This document shows positions 1 through 10,539 of a stretch of DNA of 64,000 bases, in pieces; within the stretch, counting starts at the first letter, position 1, and every line of letters begins with the position of its first letter. The stretch comes from Neckera pumila. Taxonomy: Eukaryota; Streptophyta; Bryopsida; Hypnales; Neckeraceae. A program made the position numbers and the translations under genes. The notes under the pieces are model-generated. The model was not told the origin of the DNA. It ran no database searches and was given only the letters and a program-made list of their open reading frames with translations. The stretch spans positions 4,926,711 through 4,990,710 of the forward strand of contig OZ018413.1 of assembly GCA_963969595.1 (NCBI GenBank). The letters are read 5' to 3'.

Positions 1-457
1 CATTAATTCCTTATTCATAGTGTCCACATCACGTTTATGTTGCTAAATCTAGTAGCCTAAAAATATTCATCCAAATTTTTATCCACTTTGCTAACTTCAT
101 TTGATAAATCATAAATTGGAACCATGGATTTGCATTGTGAGGAACCACTAACTTTAAAACTTTATGGAAGAACATATTGGTGAGATCATATAAGTCTAGG
201 TATTTCCTAACTCAAGACTCACATCAACTTTAGAGACTCAAAAAGGTCTTCTCAAACAAGATTTTAGTAGTGACTAATAAGAAAGGCTATCACTTGACTT
301 AAAACATGATAAACAAAATGCATCTTTAATTGAACATTGGATTTTAGAATAACCTTTTCTATTATTAGAAAATCTCATTGTAGAACTGAATCTGCTTTGT
401 TTGTAACACACATGCATTTGTCAACAATACTTCCAATGTTGGAAGTCCGTAATCACT
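1..457. other. AT-rich intergenic DNA
   Basis: No convincing open frame, RNA gene or element end is visible. The sequence is AT-rich, and short words such as TTCATCCAAATT recur here and again near 1.95-2.05 kb, suggesting decayed repeat DNA. Confidence 0.5.
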
Positions 458-1393
458 TTAACTCCTAAAGGTTTTTGACTATGTTTTCACCAAAACCGCT
501 CCAAAACTGCCATTTCTAATACAAGTACCAAATTTTAGGAAAAAAACATTTTAGAACACATGTAACCATAGGATCTTGTAGTACACTGGTTTAAAAAGAT
601 GTGGAAATTTTTTTAGAATTTTCCACCATATAGATTGCAAGATAATAGCGTTTGAATTGACAAAAATCCTTTTTTAATCATTGCAAAATTCCAGGCAGCT
701 GTCCTTCACAAGGTCACATTTGTATGAAAAATGTCCAAAATGGTGGTTATTCTTTGGATTCATTCTTCAAGGCAAGTTGGCTACATGCTTGAAAATTTTC
801 AGATCATTTGGAATTGTACAACATATAGGAAAAAATAATAAGTAGGAAGAGGTAGAGAATGATTCAAAACACTAAATTGTCAAGAATTTAATTATGGAAT
901 TGAAAAATGCCAATCCTAGCGGTTGTAATGTTGCAATAAACAATATACATCCAATGTTTTTTGTTTTATTCAAAAATATTGAAAATTGAGTTAGAGAAAG
1001 GACTTGAAAGTTTATTTTAGAGTAGAGATTCCATAACTACCCTCCAACTAAGAATCCTCATAACTTTTGACTCGTTAATCCAAATAGAATGATTCAAAGC
1101 TTTCCAAGTACATATAAATCTATAAAACCAATTTCAAATTTTAATGTTTCAAAAAATTATTTTTTAAAGAATTTTTTTGAGCTACCCAGGCTGCCCGCTG
1201 AACGTGGAAAATTACATATCATGCAATAACTTTTTACCCGTAAAGTTATAAAATTTTTTGGCCCTTGAAGCTAGAATTTAAAATAGGAGAATAAAATTGT
1301 GGTTTTAAAAAGACAATCTTTTTTTCAAGAGAACCAACTAGCTCATAAAATGAGTTGAAAACCTGGAATTTTATTATAAACTTTAGGGGATAA
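458..1393 (+). mobile_element. TTAA-flanked non-coding transposon, copy Z (degraded)
   Basis: The left end reads TTAA then CTCCTAAAGG. The right end reads CTTTAGGGG followed by ATAA, one base from the expected TTAA. The interior carries family words: AAAACTGCCATTT near the left end, an ATTGCAAGATAATA stretch, and a region near 1190 matching the 'gagct.ccc' end of other copies. It has the same orientation as copies A, G and H. The mutated right target site and diverged right end make it one of the older copies. It encodes nothing, so it is a MITE-like non-autonomous element. Confidence 0.65.
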
Positions 1394-2110
1394 GTTGGAT
1401 TTTGTGCATCTTTTTAGTTTTTCAAAATCTCTTTTTTGCAATTCATTCTTACAAAGTCATTGAAACTATGAAATCACCAAAAATACTATTGTTTGTAATT
1501 AGTTGTAGACTCAAGTCTTCAACCTTCTTTAGACAATAGGGACATCAAAGCATTGGTTGTTTTTTGTTTACATATGCCATGTTTGGTGGCCAACAGTTTT
1601 TCATCTAGTACAAGTTTTAATCTTGCTACATAGCTACTACTATTTTCAAGAGCTTACAACCAACCACATGAATCACTTTCTGACCAAAAATAATCAATTA
1701 ATATTTCATTCAACAAGGACTTTAGAATATTGTAAAAGTTTGGCAAAATGAATGGAGACATCCAGATGAACTATGCAAGTTAATTCAATCAATGCACACT
1801 ATAGCTACAACAACATAAATTTGTACTAATTTTGAAATTATACAAATCCACAAGATACACTAATACAAAAGTTTAAAGTACTTTGGATAATATCAAATAA
1901 TGTGGTTTTGTATTGTGTTCATAAAATCACAAGTAGTGTAAATATCATCCAACTTCAATCCAAATTTCATCCATTTGTATTTTTATTCATCCAATTTTGA
2001 TCTAAAACTCATCCAAATTTGCAAACAATTTTTACTACATTCATCCAAATTAGAGTGATTAGGTCCATCACTATTCAATTTCTTGCAACTGCTATCATAT
2101 ATGAAGGTCT
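1394..2110. other. intergenic DNA, no feature seen
   Basis: AT-rich sequence with degenerate repeats of TTCATCCAAATT around 1.95-2.05 kb. The only open frames are short and AT-driven, with no family resemblance. Confidence 0.5.
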
Positions 2111-2406
2111 ATTAGAGAAAAAATCAACCCTCCGAAGGGCTACTCCAGATTGACGTGCCAAGCTATTTCAAGCTTAGCTCATCAACCTGGAAGGTGAGTA
2201 GTCAAAGTGTATGACTACTCGCCGAAATAGTTAGGTTTTGCAATTTTTTTTTAACTTGTAAAACAGGGTTTCTACGCCACTGTCATTACAGTTTCAGTTG
2301 TGCAAAAATAGGAGAAAAAAAAATTTTTTAGCCTCGAAAAACAAAATTTTTAGGTACTTCAGAGGGCTATGGAGCAGCCCTCCGGAGGCCTGAAATTTTC
2401 TCTAAT
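2111..2406. mobile_element. 296-bp MITE with about 37-bp terminal inverted repeats
   Basis: The left end starts ATTAGAGAAAA and continues into a CCCTCCGAAGGGCTACTCCA block. The reverse complement of the right end starts ATTAGAGAAAA and contains CCTCCGGAGGGCTGCTCCA. The interior is non-coding. A clear target-site duplication was not found, so the superfamily is open. A related CCCTCTGAGG block recurs without clean ends near 52.3 kb. Confidence 0.65.
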
Positions 2407-2747
2407 GTAATTTGGCATCTAAGTGCCGAAATAGTTTCTTTTTTGATGGCAAGGGATTTCAAACAGCTAGAACTATTGGTGTTAGTATTTCAGCATTCTG
2501 ACATGGTCCAAACTATTTTTTGTTCAACAACTTCTAAGTTTTCTTTGTTTGGAAAACCTATCATATGGGGCTTAAGTTGTGATGTAGGTTTTGAGAAATA
2601 TTCAAAAATTTAGGCAATATGGATGAAATTTTTTTGCAACATTTCGAATGTTTCACTTGTAATATTCCAAAATTTCAAACATTCCAAGAAATACTTAATT
2701 TATGTCTAAATCTGACCTTCACGTAGGGTAATTGATTTACCTTAACC

Positions 2748-2783
2748 TTGGAGCGCCACAGACGCCATTCCGTGGCGCTCCAA
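2748..2783. repeat. perfect 12-bp hairpin, GC-rich stem
   Basis: TTGGAGCGCCAC at 2748-2759 is exactly complementary to GTGGCGCTCCAA at 2772-2783, with a 12-nt loop. It is a GC-rich island in AT-rich DNA. It could be a fossil transposon end or a structured site; nothing nearby decides. Confidence 0.7.
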
Positions 2784-3421
2784 TGACAATACTGTTGAGC
2801 CAAGAAAAGTTCAAAAGCATTTTTTCATCCTCCTTTTCCTTGTTGACCTTTCACATTGGGTTATGAAGAGTATCCAATTGAGTTTGTACTCTTTCTAGTT
2901 TTTGTCTTCACAAAAATGAGAAGCTATTAAAAAAACGGATCACAAAATATGCTATTTTAGAGTATTTTGGGAAGTTGTTGCTCCTTGCTTTGAATCTGAA
3001 ATTTTTCCACAAAAATGATGTTTTTTGAGTTTGAGTCAAATTAACAAAATGAAGGTCATCTACTTTAGTTTCTACTCCAATTTGAATTTTGAAAAAATTC
3101 CTAATATTGCATATTTTCTTGCAATTTGAACATTGGGTGTATTTTCAATGTCTATTATTTTCTAATTATAGAATGACACAGAAATTGAGTTTACACCATG
3201 ATGTTTGTTATTGTGATGTACACTCATGGTGAAATTTTTTCGGATTTTTGAAATATTTTTCTATTTAATATGATTTTCTTCACTTTTTCTTCAAAAATTC
3301 TTAAAAAAACTAATTTTCCACCAAAAAATCTAAATTTTTTTTTGAAGTAAGAAGACCTGTATTTTCATCTCTGAAAAATAAATATAAAGTTTTTCATACA
3401 TATCTATACCTTAAGTTTGGC

Positions 3422-3464
3422 TGTTTGTTTATTTGTTTGTTTGTTTTGTTTTGTTTGTTTTGTT
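3422..3464. repeat. TTTG/TTTTG microsatellite
   Basis: A run of TGTT, TTTG and TTTTG units directly upstream of the 148-bp tandem duplication. Confidence 0.85.
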
Positions 3465-3496
3465 ACGTTGAGGTCTCCCGGACCGTGCATCCCCTG

Positions 3497-3800
3497 GCCG
3501 CATGCTTGGTACTGTTGGAAAGCTCTTGGCGAAGGGGGTGCATAGGCTTGGTTTCATGGCGTTTGGAGCTACGGTGAGCAAGTTATTGAATTTCAAAGTA
3601 TTAATGGATCAAAAAATTAGAAAATTACTTTTACTTTGATTCTAGCCATGTGCTTAGTACCGTTGGAAAACTCTTGGCGAGGAAAGGTGCACGGGTTTTG
3701 TTTTGTGGCGTTTGGACATGTACTGCAAAAGTTATTGAATTTCAAAGTTTTTATTATGACTTTAATAATTGGAAAATTACTTTTGTTTTTGTTTTTGTTG
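3497..3800. repeat. two-copy tandem repeat, period about 148 bp
   Basis: The block starting GCCGCATGCTTGGTACTGTT at 3497 recurs at 3645 as GCCATGTGCTTAGTACCGTT. Both copies continue through TTGGAAARCTCTTGGCGA and end in AGTTATTGAATTTCAAAGT. The copies are diverged, so the duplication is not recent. The overlapping short open frames look incidental. Confidence 0.75.
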
Positions 3801-3905
3801 TGGCATCGGTACAGGGTTACACTAGTCTAGTTGCAAAATGGTAGCAAATTGAATGATGGATAGTGAGGTTTGAAATCAATGGTCATGGGTCCTTCATTTA
3901 GGGGG

Positions 3906-4832
3906 TTAACCCCTAAAGGCCCAAGGCCATTTTTCTGCCAAAAAACACCCAAAACTGCCATTTTTTTAGCAAAGAGTGAAAAAAAATTAAAAATAATTTT
4001 TTTGCACATCCAACCATAGTATCTTACACCTAACTAGTATGAGAATGTGTGGAAAAAATTTCAGATTTTTGACCACACAAATTGCAAGATATCTATGTTT
4101 AAAGGAAAAAAACAAAATTTTCAGCACATTGTGAGACTGGATTTTCTGACTTTGAACATTTTTAACTTAAAATTTTTACACTACAGAGTTTTGAGCTTTA
4201 AATATTTACAGTGGAGAATTGAGTTGAAAATCTACCCAAAAAAGAAAAACTCAAAAAAACTTAATTTTCATTATTAAAAAAATTGTTAAGTAGAAGCAGG
4301 TACAAGATAGAAGGAAAATCTAAAATATTCATATATTTTAGATGGAATTAAAATGCACTAATCCCAGTGGTCAGATTGTTCTAGCAAGTAAACTTAACCA
4401 TGCCAAAAAAAAAAATTGAAAAGTTTGAAAAATTGCATTTAGAAGTGAATCCTACAAGTTACTTTTTCAAAAAGATGCTCTAACTGCCCAGAAAACAAGA
4501 ATGTCCATAACTTTCTCATAAGAAATCCAAATGAAATGAATCAAAGCTTTTTAGATAGACAAAAACATAATCTATAAGAAAAAAAATACTAAAAAAAAAA
4601 AAAAAAAAAGTGCAAATTTTTTTTGCTTTCTACCGTCCCCTGTTTTGAGCTTATTTGGTCATAACTTTTGTTCCCGGGCACCGATTATGAAAAAAATTAT
4701 ATTCCCATGAAGCTGATCAGTTGTTCTACCTCCCAAAAATGTTTCAAAAAATCAGGAGAAAATTTCAGCCCGTAGGTACCTGCTCGAAAACACATTTGTC
4801 CCCTGAAGAGACAACGGGCTTTTAGGGGTTAA
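3906..4832 (+). mobile_element. TTAA-flanked non-coding transposon, copy A
   Basis: TTAA (3906-3909) is followed by CCCCTAAAGGCCC. The other end is GGGCTTTTAGGGG followed by TTAA (4829-4832). The interior has the family signature: AAAACTGCCATTTTT near the left end, TTGCAAGATATC, and near the right end TTTTGTTCCCGGGCACCGAT plus the subterminal GTCCCCTGAAGAGAC. No transposase is encoded. TTAA on both sides and CCC...GGG ends fit a piggyBac-type target preference; Kolobok-type elements are the main alternative. Confidence 0.8.
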
Positions 4833-6300
4833 GTGCTAGTATTTTGCTGTGGAGTCGGTGAATTAAGAAGTTCCGCCGATGCCTGTGCTCCAGATGTTGT
4901 GGCCAGCTGACCTTTCCACATTCGCAACCAACTGAAAGTGACACAAATGGGAGCGATGGGTTTGATCTTCCCTCCTGTAACTTAGTCAATAAGAAATTCA
5001 GCCGACGCATGCTCAGCTTGGTTCTTTAGAAGACTTCCTGTACAAAAGTCTGGCCTTCATCCATGCAATTCAGTGTGCTTTTCATTTGAATGGGAGCTTG
5101 TGATTCGGCAGGGAAGCGGGCAACTGGGTCATCCTTCCAATGGCGCGCCCGAGAAATCTTGTGGAAGCAGAAGGCCGCAGGGGGAAAAATCCCACCTTCA
5201 CTTGTGGCGCAGCTTCAGCAGGATGATGTCGTGCTGAGGTTCTGTGTCCAGAGGCTCAATCAATCAGTTTCTTCCACAGTCCCTCTCTCCGTCTCTTTCA
5301 AGAGAGTCTAAATTCACGCTGCCCGCTGTGACTTTCACAGGAAGAACGCCCCCGCGGAGGTCAAAAATGGTCTGGTGATTGACATTCAGGGAAGCTGTTG
5401 AAATGAGGAATGCACCTGATCATTTGGGAATTTGGTCATTTTTGGTAATTGGGTTGCGGAGAGAGGCGATGAACACCAAAAAAAATGGAATTCCTCCATA
5501 GATAGGTGCATTCTTGCATTCTCTGTTTCTACAATTTGGTTGAAAGTCATTCATTAGACACTTTTTGATATGCTCCGCAATGTTTGAGGACCCTGAGGGT
5601 GACATTACATTACATATGGGCCTATTTGTTAGCCTGATTGTGACGCCAAAGAAATCAACCAGTATAATTGCTTAAATCCTTGAACTTGCCATTGATCAAC
5701 CATGCCCAAAGGCTCTACAGTATATGGCAACCCAGCCCAATTTGCATTTGAATCACATGGCTGCTTGATTATGCCACTTTTTTGAGGTTGACCCAAAAAA
5801 GTTGAGTCCTAGTCAAATTTTTTGGGTCAACCTCACCTGGAGATTTCGTTTAGGAACTTTGGAACCAAACATGTGCCCGAACATTTGAACCGTAAGATGG
5901 AATAAGCTATACACGAGTGAGATCTTTGATGAGAGATGAACGATCAAGGATCACCGATCCCAATTCGGGAGTTGGAAATCAATGACCGAGAGACGCACAT
6001 TGCATTGCATTGCGGCTCAATTCTCATTTGCTGCAACACGCATCACTGCCCGCCTTCCTTGAAAATTTCTGCATCGCAATAGTGGATGTTCAAAGAATCT
6101 AAGCTTAGTGGATGTTCAATTGGTCCAGGATGTTCACAGCTATACAATTTTGCATTTGTTACCCCCTGATTGCATTCACTGCCAAGTCCCTCCGATCCAC
6201 ACGTGTTTGCGTGAAGAGGACTCGAGCTTATCCAGTTGATGCGTGCCAGACGGACGGCAAGGCATAGCCGGAGCGCCAAGTATGTTGGAGCGTCGATGCT
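4833..6300. other. moderate-complexity intergenic DNA
   Basis: Less AT-rich than the flanks, with only short open frames. Besides the weak frame at 5090-5311, no recognisable exon was found. The last 250 bases hold the presumed promoter of the next gene. Confidence 0.4.
5090..5311 (+). CDS. possible small ORF or exon, unrecognised
   Basis: A 73-residue frame from a true ATG with balanced codon use, rich in Gln, Ser and Val and without low complexity. No domain is recognised and no flanking splice sites were confirmed. It lies just outside TTAA copy A in non-repetitive DNA, so it could be an exon of an undetected gene or a chance frame; I favour chance. Confidence 0.2.
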   Translation: MGACDSAGKRATGSSFQWRAREILWKQKAAGGKIPPSLVAQLQQDDVVLRFCVQRLNQSVSSTVPLSVSFKRV

Positions 6301-6307
6301 CTTTTCC

Positions 6308-6315
6308 TATTTAAA
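6308..6315 (+). promoter_or_regulatory. TATA-like box
   Basis: TATTTAAA about 25-30 bp upstream of a pyrimidine-rich start region (TTCAATTCTCTTGTG) and 446 bp before the proposed start codon at 6761. A donor-like AG|GTTAGT at about 6425 and an acceptor-like TTTCAG at 6601 suggest a T-rich 5'UTR intron. Position relative to the gene model is the main support. Confidence 0.45.
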
Positions 6316-6760
6316 AGAGGCTGACGAAACGCCTTCAATTCTCTTGTGATTTCTCTACAATTGCTTTCAAATCGCAACTCAAGTGACGACATTGTAGAGC
6401 TTCTCTCTCTTCTTGATTACATTAGGTTAGTCAGTTTGAAATTTGTTGCTCGGTTGGAAATTTATTGTTCGGTTGGAAAATTTGGTGTCGGATTATTGGA
6501 AATTTGTTGGGGTAGTATTGGCAATTTGTTATTCGATTGGAAATTTTCGTGCGGGAGAAGTCATTTTAAGTATATGCTTGTGCAATTTGATGTCCTTTCA
6601 GTGTTGCTGCTGTTGCTGGTATTTTTTCGTCGCTAGTGAGGTCAGTGTAAGGAATAATCGTGAATGTTCGAGTGAGGGCTGCAGATTCGACGTGTCAGGG
6701 GCTGCATCTTGGTTTCGGAGAACATCTTTTGGTGTTCGGAGTTACTTTCTGGCTTTGACA

Positions 6761-8077
6761 ATGCAAGCGATCGGGTGCTCGTCGAGCTTCACAAGCGGAG
6801 CGCCATGGATTGGAATGCGAGGATCACGTTCCCCTTGCAAGCCGCGTGCTAGGAATTTTTCTGCACAAGGCTCTCTGGCAGTTCCGGTACTTGTTCGCTC
6901 TGTTGTGAGCTTGCTTATTATGAGTTACGTACGAAATGTGAAATACGAACCTCAAAGAACTTAGTCTGTCCAAGAACAAGGAACTTAGTCTGTTCTTTCG
7001 TAGTAATAGAAAGGCTTACATATAAATTCGTCACTTCGGTGGCTTTCGTTAAAAAGTCTCTCGATGTGTAAGCAGGGTGAGGGCGAGGGCTCATCAGTAG
7101 ACTACGACGACGACGTCGCAACACAGTGGCTTTCAGCCGACTTCTTGGACTTGCGGTTGCGATCTTCCGGGTATGTCTTCTTTACGCTGCCCCTGACTGT
7201 TGTGTGTCATCTTTTGAAGAAATTTCTTTTCTATTTCATATTCTTTATCAGGCGCATTTGTGTTTTCCAAATTTGCGTAGAGCAACTGGGATTGCAGCTC
7301 AAAAGTCTTCTCAAATATCAAGCTATGTTCGTGCAAGAAAATCAAGATCTGTACTGTATAGAGCGTTAGTCGAGCGACCCAAAATCTCGCACTCTTTTCT
7401 AACCTTTTTCGATTGGCACCAGCTTGGTATGCAATGAAGCTATACAAGCACTTCGAAGTCATTTCCAGAAAAAGGACGAGCAGCCGACCGCGTCCGACGT
7501 CAACAGTATGCCAAGCACCGTAGTTCAGTATTCACTTGAGGTAAGTACTTTCCGGAAGTACTTCACAGATCTCGTTTCGAGTTTCGTGATTCACAATGAT
7601 GAGCAGCATTTCCGCAGGGTCGACGGGAAAACGGTCGGAATAACAATTGCAGTTCTGTTCCGTTTTCCGACTTGTAGTTTAGTTCTAATTTAGAAGTTAT
7701 TTAATGTTTTCAATCTTTGCATGTGTCCATATATGTTTAGAACTCAGGGTCTTGAAATCGCAATTAAAGACCGAGTATAAAACAGGGAATTCTTTTTTCC
7801 AGTAACCCTGCATTTCCGCTGTAAGGTTGGATATCAAAGTTATGAATAAGCTTGCTTTCGTACCACCTTTGTCTATTCACTCCCCGGAGTGCTATTTTCA
7901 AAAATCGTTGAGTATTTCCCATTGTCACAGGATGGAGCGCCTTCGGCCTATGGAGGAAATCGGACTCGAGCCCTGCCGAATGTGGTAGTCCTCGACGAAA
8001 ACTTTTCTCAGTGGTACAACTCTGGTGGCAAATACACGACAACGACGTGCGGCTTCTTGGACGAGTCATTTTGCTGA
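6761..8077 (+). CDS. predicted four-exon protein, likely plastid-targeted, unrecognised
   Basis: Proposed exons: 6761-6886, 7076-7170, 7423-7540 and 7931-8077, giving 161 residues. All junctions keep frame (phases 0, 2, 0). Donors are GTACTT, GTATGT and GTAAGT; acceptors end AGCAG, CACCAG and CACAG. The third exon's acceptor follows a good branch and pyrimidine tract (TTCTAACCTTTTTC). Residues 1-42 are rich in Ser, Arg, Ala and Gly and nearly free of acidic residues, like a chloroplast transit peptide. Next comes an acidic stretch (DYDDD, about residues 50-54), then a helix-like segment ending ALRSHF, and a C-terminal part with FSQWYNSGGKY. I do not recognise the family. A TATA-like box lies upstream and AATAAA 158 bp after the stop. 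Start and first donor are the least certain points; the frame is also open upstream of 6761. Confidence 0.5.
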
Positions 8078-8235
8078 AGCGTCTGAGGAGCCTTATTCGT
8101 TGAGGAGCACAGCCTAAACCTGCAGACTTTCAAAGTGAAAGATGTTGGCGAGTTGTGATACTCTCGATGTGCGTGACTCTCTTTTTCAGGGAAGTACGGT
8201 TTTGCCTCAAATTTTGGGAGGTTGTAACATATGTG

Positions 8236-8241
8236 AATAAA
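8236..8241 (+). terminator. polyadenylation signal AATAAA
   Basis: A canonical AATAAA preceded by TTGTAACATATGTG, 158 bp after the stop of the four-exon gene and at a plausible 3'UTR length. Confidence 0.4.
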
Positions 8242-8299
8242 TTGAGGTTTCCTCTTGTAAATTATACTGGAGTGCCTTCATCTTGGAAACTGCATTTCA

Positions 8300-8662
8300 G
8301 TCAATTTCGTTAAATTTTGGCTGTATTCTGGACACCATATTGGCAGTTTTCAGGTTGCGCGGCCAAAATGTAAATCTGCATTTGTCCTAGTTAATATTAG
8401 AGCTCTAACTGTGTAGTTGTATATCACATTTTTTGGCGATTTTAACGAAATCGACGATGTCTGCTCAAGTCGTTGAAAGCATGGCAGATCAAGAAAACGT
8501 CCATTTCGTTAAAGTAGAGCGATTCCAACGCCAAATATTGAAACTTATAGGAAACATACAGGTCTATAAAAAGCTTGGACAGGTATGGAATTATATTTCA
8601 GAACAGGTGTTCAAAATGGTGCCAAAGTATTGGAATACCGCCAATTTAACGAAATTGGCGTT
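8300..8662. repeat. cluster of short palindromes around AACG
   Basis: Four sites share the core ATTT(T)AACGAAAT on one strand or the other, near 8302, 8433, 8501 and 8640. The strongest, at 8640-8659, is GCCAATTT AACG AAATTGGC, a perfect 8-bp inverted repeat. At 8433 the arms are CGATTT/AAATCG, so the arms differ between sites yet still pair. Related single sites occur near 22.05 kb and 25.02 kb. Confidence 0.6.
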
Positions 8663-10539
8663 AGAACCCTTTGGTATGAATAGCTACAAGCTTGATTTGC
8701 ACTTGAGGAACTTCAATAGCAAGTGGATAGCAACTTCATAGCAAGTTTTCCAGCTCTGTTTCAAAACCTACACACTCGTTGGAAGCATTTTTCAGTCTGC
8801 TGCAGGCGTACATTCGCATCGCAACCTTTGTCCTAATAATTTCTCCATTCATTTCGTACATGTCTCTCTTTCAGTTCCAATTCTTTGTCGGATCCACTGG
8901 AGGTTGTTGAATACAGTATTCCTTGAGTTACGGAACTGATGATCCATTGAAACCCAGATTACGTCGTGATATGTTAACCTGTGCATGCGTACATGTACAG
9001 TACAGAGTAGTTCGGGTGTAAGTCTTTGTACCCAAACGAACATTTCAAAAGAATCACCCATTTAATTAAGTAAAACCTCAAATTTTGGGTATTGGGGAAA
9101 AAATGTTTCTATAATTATGACACTACTACCAAAATTTGGGATATCAGTATGCCATTTGAAATCTAAAAGCGGTCTTGCAAATAGTTCACAAACATGCGCA
9201 GTTCACCTCACTTATTAGCTATTCTATCCCAAGATACCGTACTTAGAATTGTCCTCTACAAGATGTTGCATGTATCAATGTTCTTAGTTCAATCGTACGA
9301 ACTGTCAGTTTAGTAAGCAATTACCATTCACTTTTTCAAACCACCCTTCGATGATACGCATGTTTTAGCACTGACTTCCGTGGCAATAGATTCAAACCCA
9401 GTTTTATTTAGTCATACTTTCAATTCCAATTCATTCAAATTAACGACAATGAGAAGACTTTCCCAACTTTCTCACGATGCCATGTAGTACAGTACATTTA
9501 TTTGTTCACAACATTCTCATCGGGATGTTAAAGTCCAGCACTTGATAATGGCAGCTAGGTTACAGGATGTGTGCACTTGTGATGAAGCCGGAGTGACCAA
9601 GTTACAAGAAGAAAGTCAAACCCACCATTCTGGTGAGCACTTGAAGATTTAAATCCCACATTATTGCTGAGTCTATATATCTATGACCTAACTAACATCA
9701 ATCCGTTACCAAATTCCTGTCTAGAACCTGAGATCTATACCAGTCCTAGCTATCAGAACCCTGAGCACCTGAGTGTCACAATCTTGGCGCTCTCAATCGC
9801 GCCAATTTAACCAATCTGGCTAGAACTCCACTCTACGGAACACGAAATCGTTTTCTACAATTAATCTCCTTCGATCACCCTCGCCATACCTGAAACTCAA
9901 CATCCTTTGTTTTCAATGCAATCAGTTTTCGAAGAAGATAGGTGTGGCTGTGTTCTTGGCACCCTAAACCTCTTAACCTCCCCTCCTTCGCTACAGATCA
10001 AAGTGTCAAAAATTAGGTCAAATCACACTACGTTGCCGTCGACCATGCGTTGCACCCCCAACCTGTGGTTTCACATTGAAGGAATTATAGAATTCTCAGA
10101 GGATTGTAATTCTCACACAAGGCCGGCTTGCAACAGTGGCTTACACGTACTGTCCGCTTATCCACGCTTATCAGCCTATTCAAGGTCATCCAATTTTTCA
10201 ACAAGTCCATTCGATAAGCGATTACTTTGGCCTAATCGATGAAGAATCCGGGCTTGATCAACGCAAAATCCCAGAACAAGAAGAAATCCCAGTGTAGCAT
10301 TGGATGATCCCGCTAGGGACACGGCAACACCCACTGCAAACGACGGAGTACACCAGACCGAATCTCATAGTGGATTCCCTGTAAGTGAGGATTTGTATGG
10401 ATCCAATTCCAAGCAAACCTCAACATTTACAGTACAAACGTGAGATTCAAACGTGAGATTCTACCAGTAAATGGCTCATGAGACCCATAATTGTACAGTG
10501 CCATGTTTCCTCATTATGGGGTTTAGGGTTTTGCCCTGA

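Larger units (their letters stand above)
2407..3496. other. AT-rich intergenic DNA
   Basis: No gene is seen. It contains a perfect short hairpin (2748-2783) and a TTTG-type microsatellite (3422-3464), listed separately. Confidence 0.5.
8078..10539. other. intergenic region between the 161-aa gene and AMT2
   Basis: Its first part holds the presumed 3'UTR and a cluster of AACG-loop palindromes (8300-8662). An open frame at 8433-8741 spans those palindromes, so I treat it as incidental. The rest is moderate-complexity DNA without a recognisable exon or element. The stretch just before 10540 is the presumed 3' flank of AMT2. Confidence 0.4.

Noticed and set aside
8457..8741. A 95-residue open frame beginning MSAQVVESM
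   Set aside because: It runs straight through the AACG palindrome cluster and its LTK-containing words are just translations of that repeat. There is no recognised domain or splice support.
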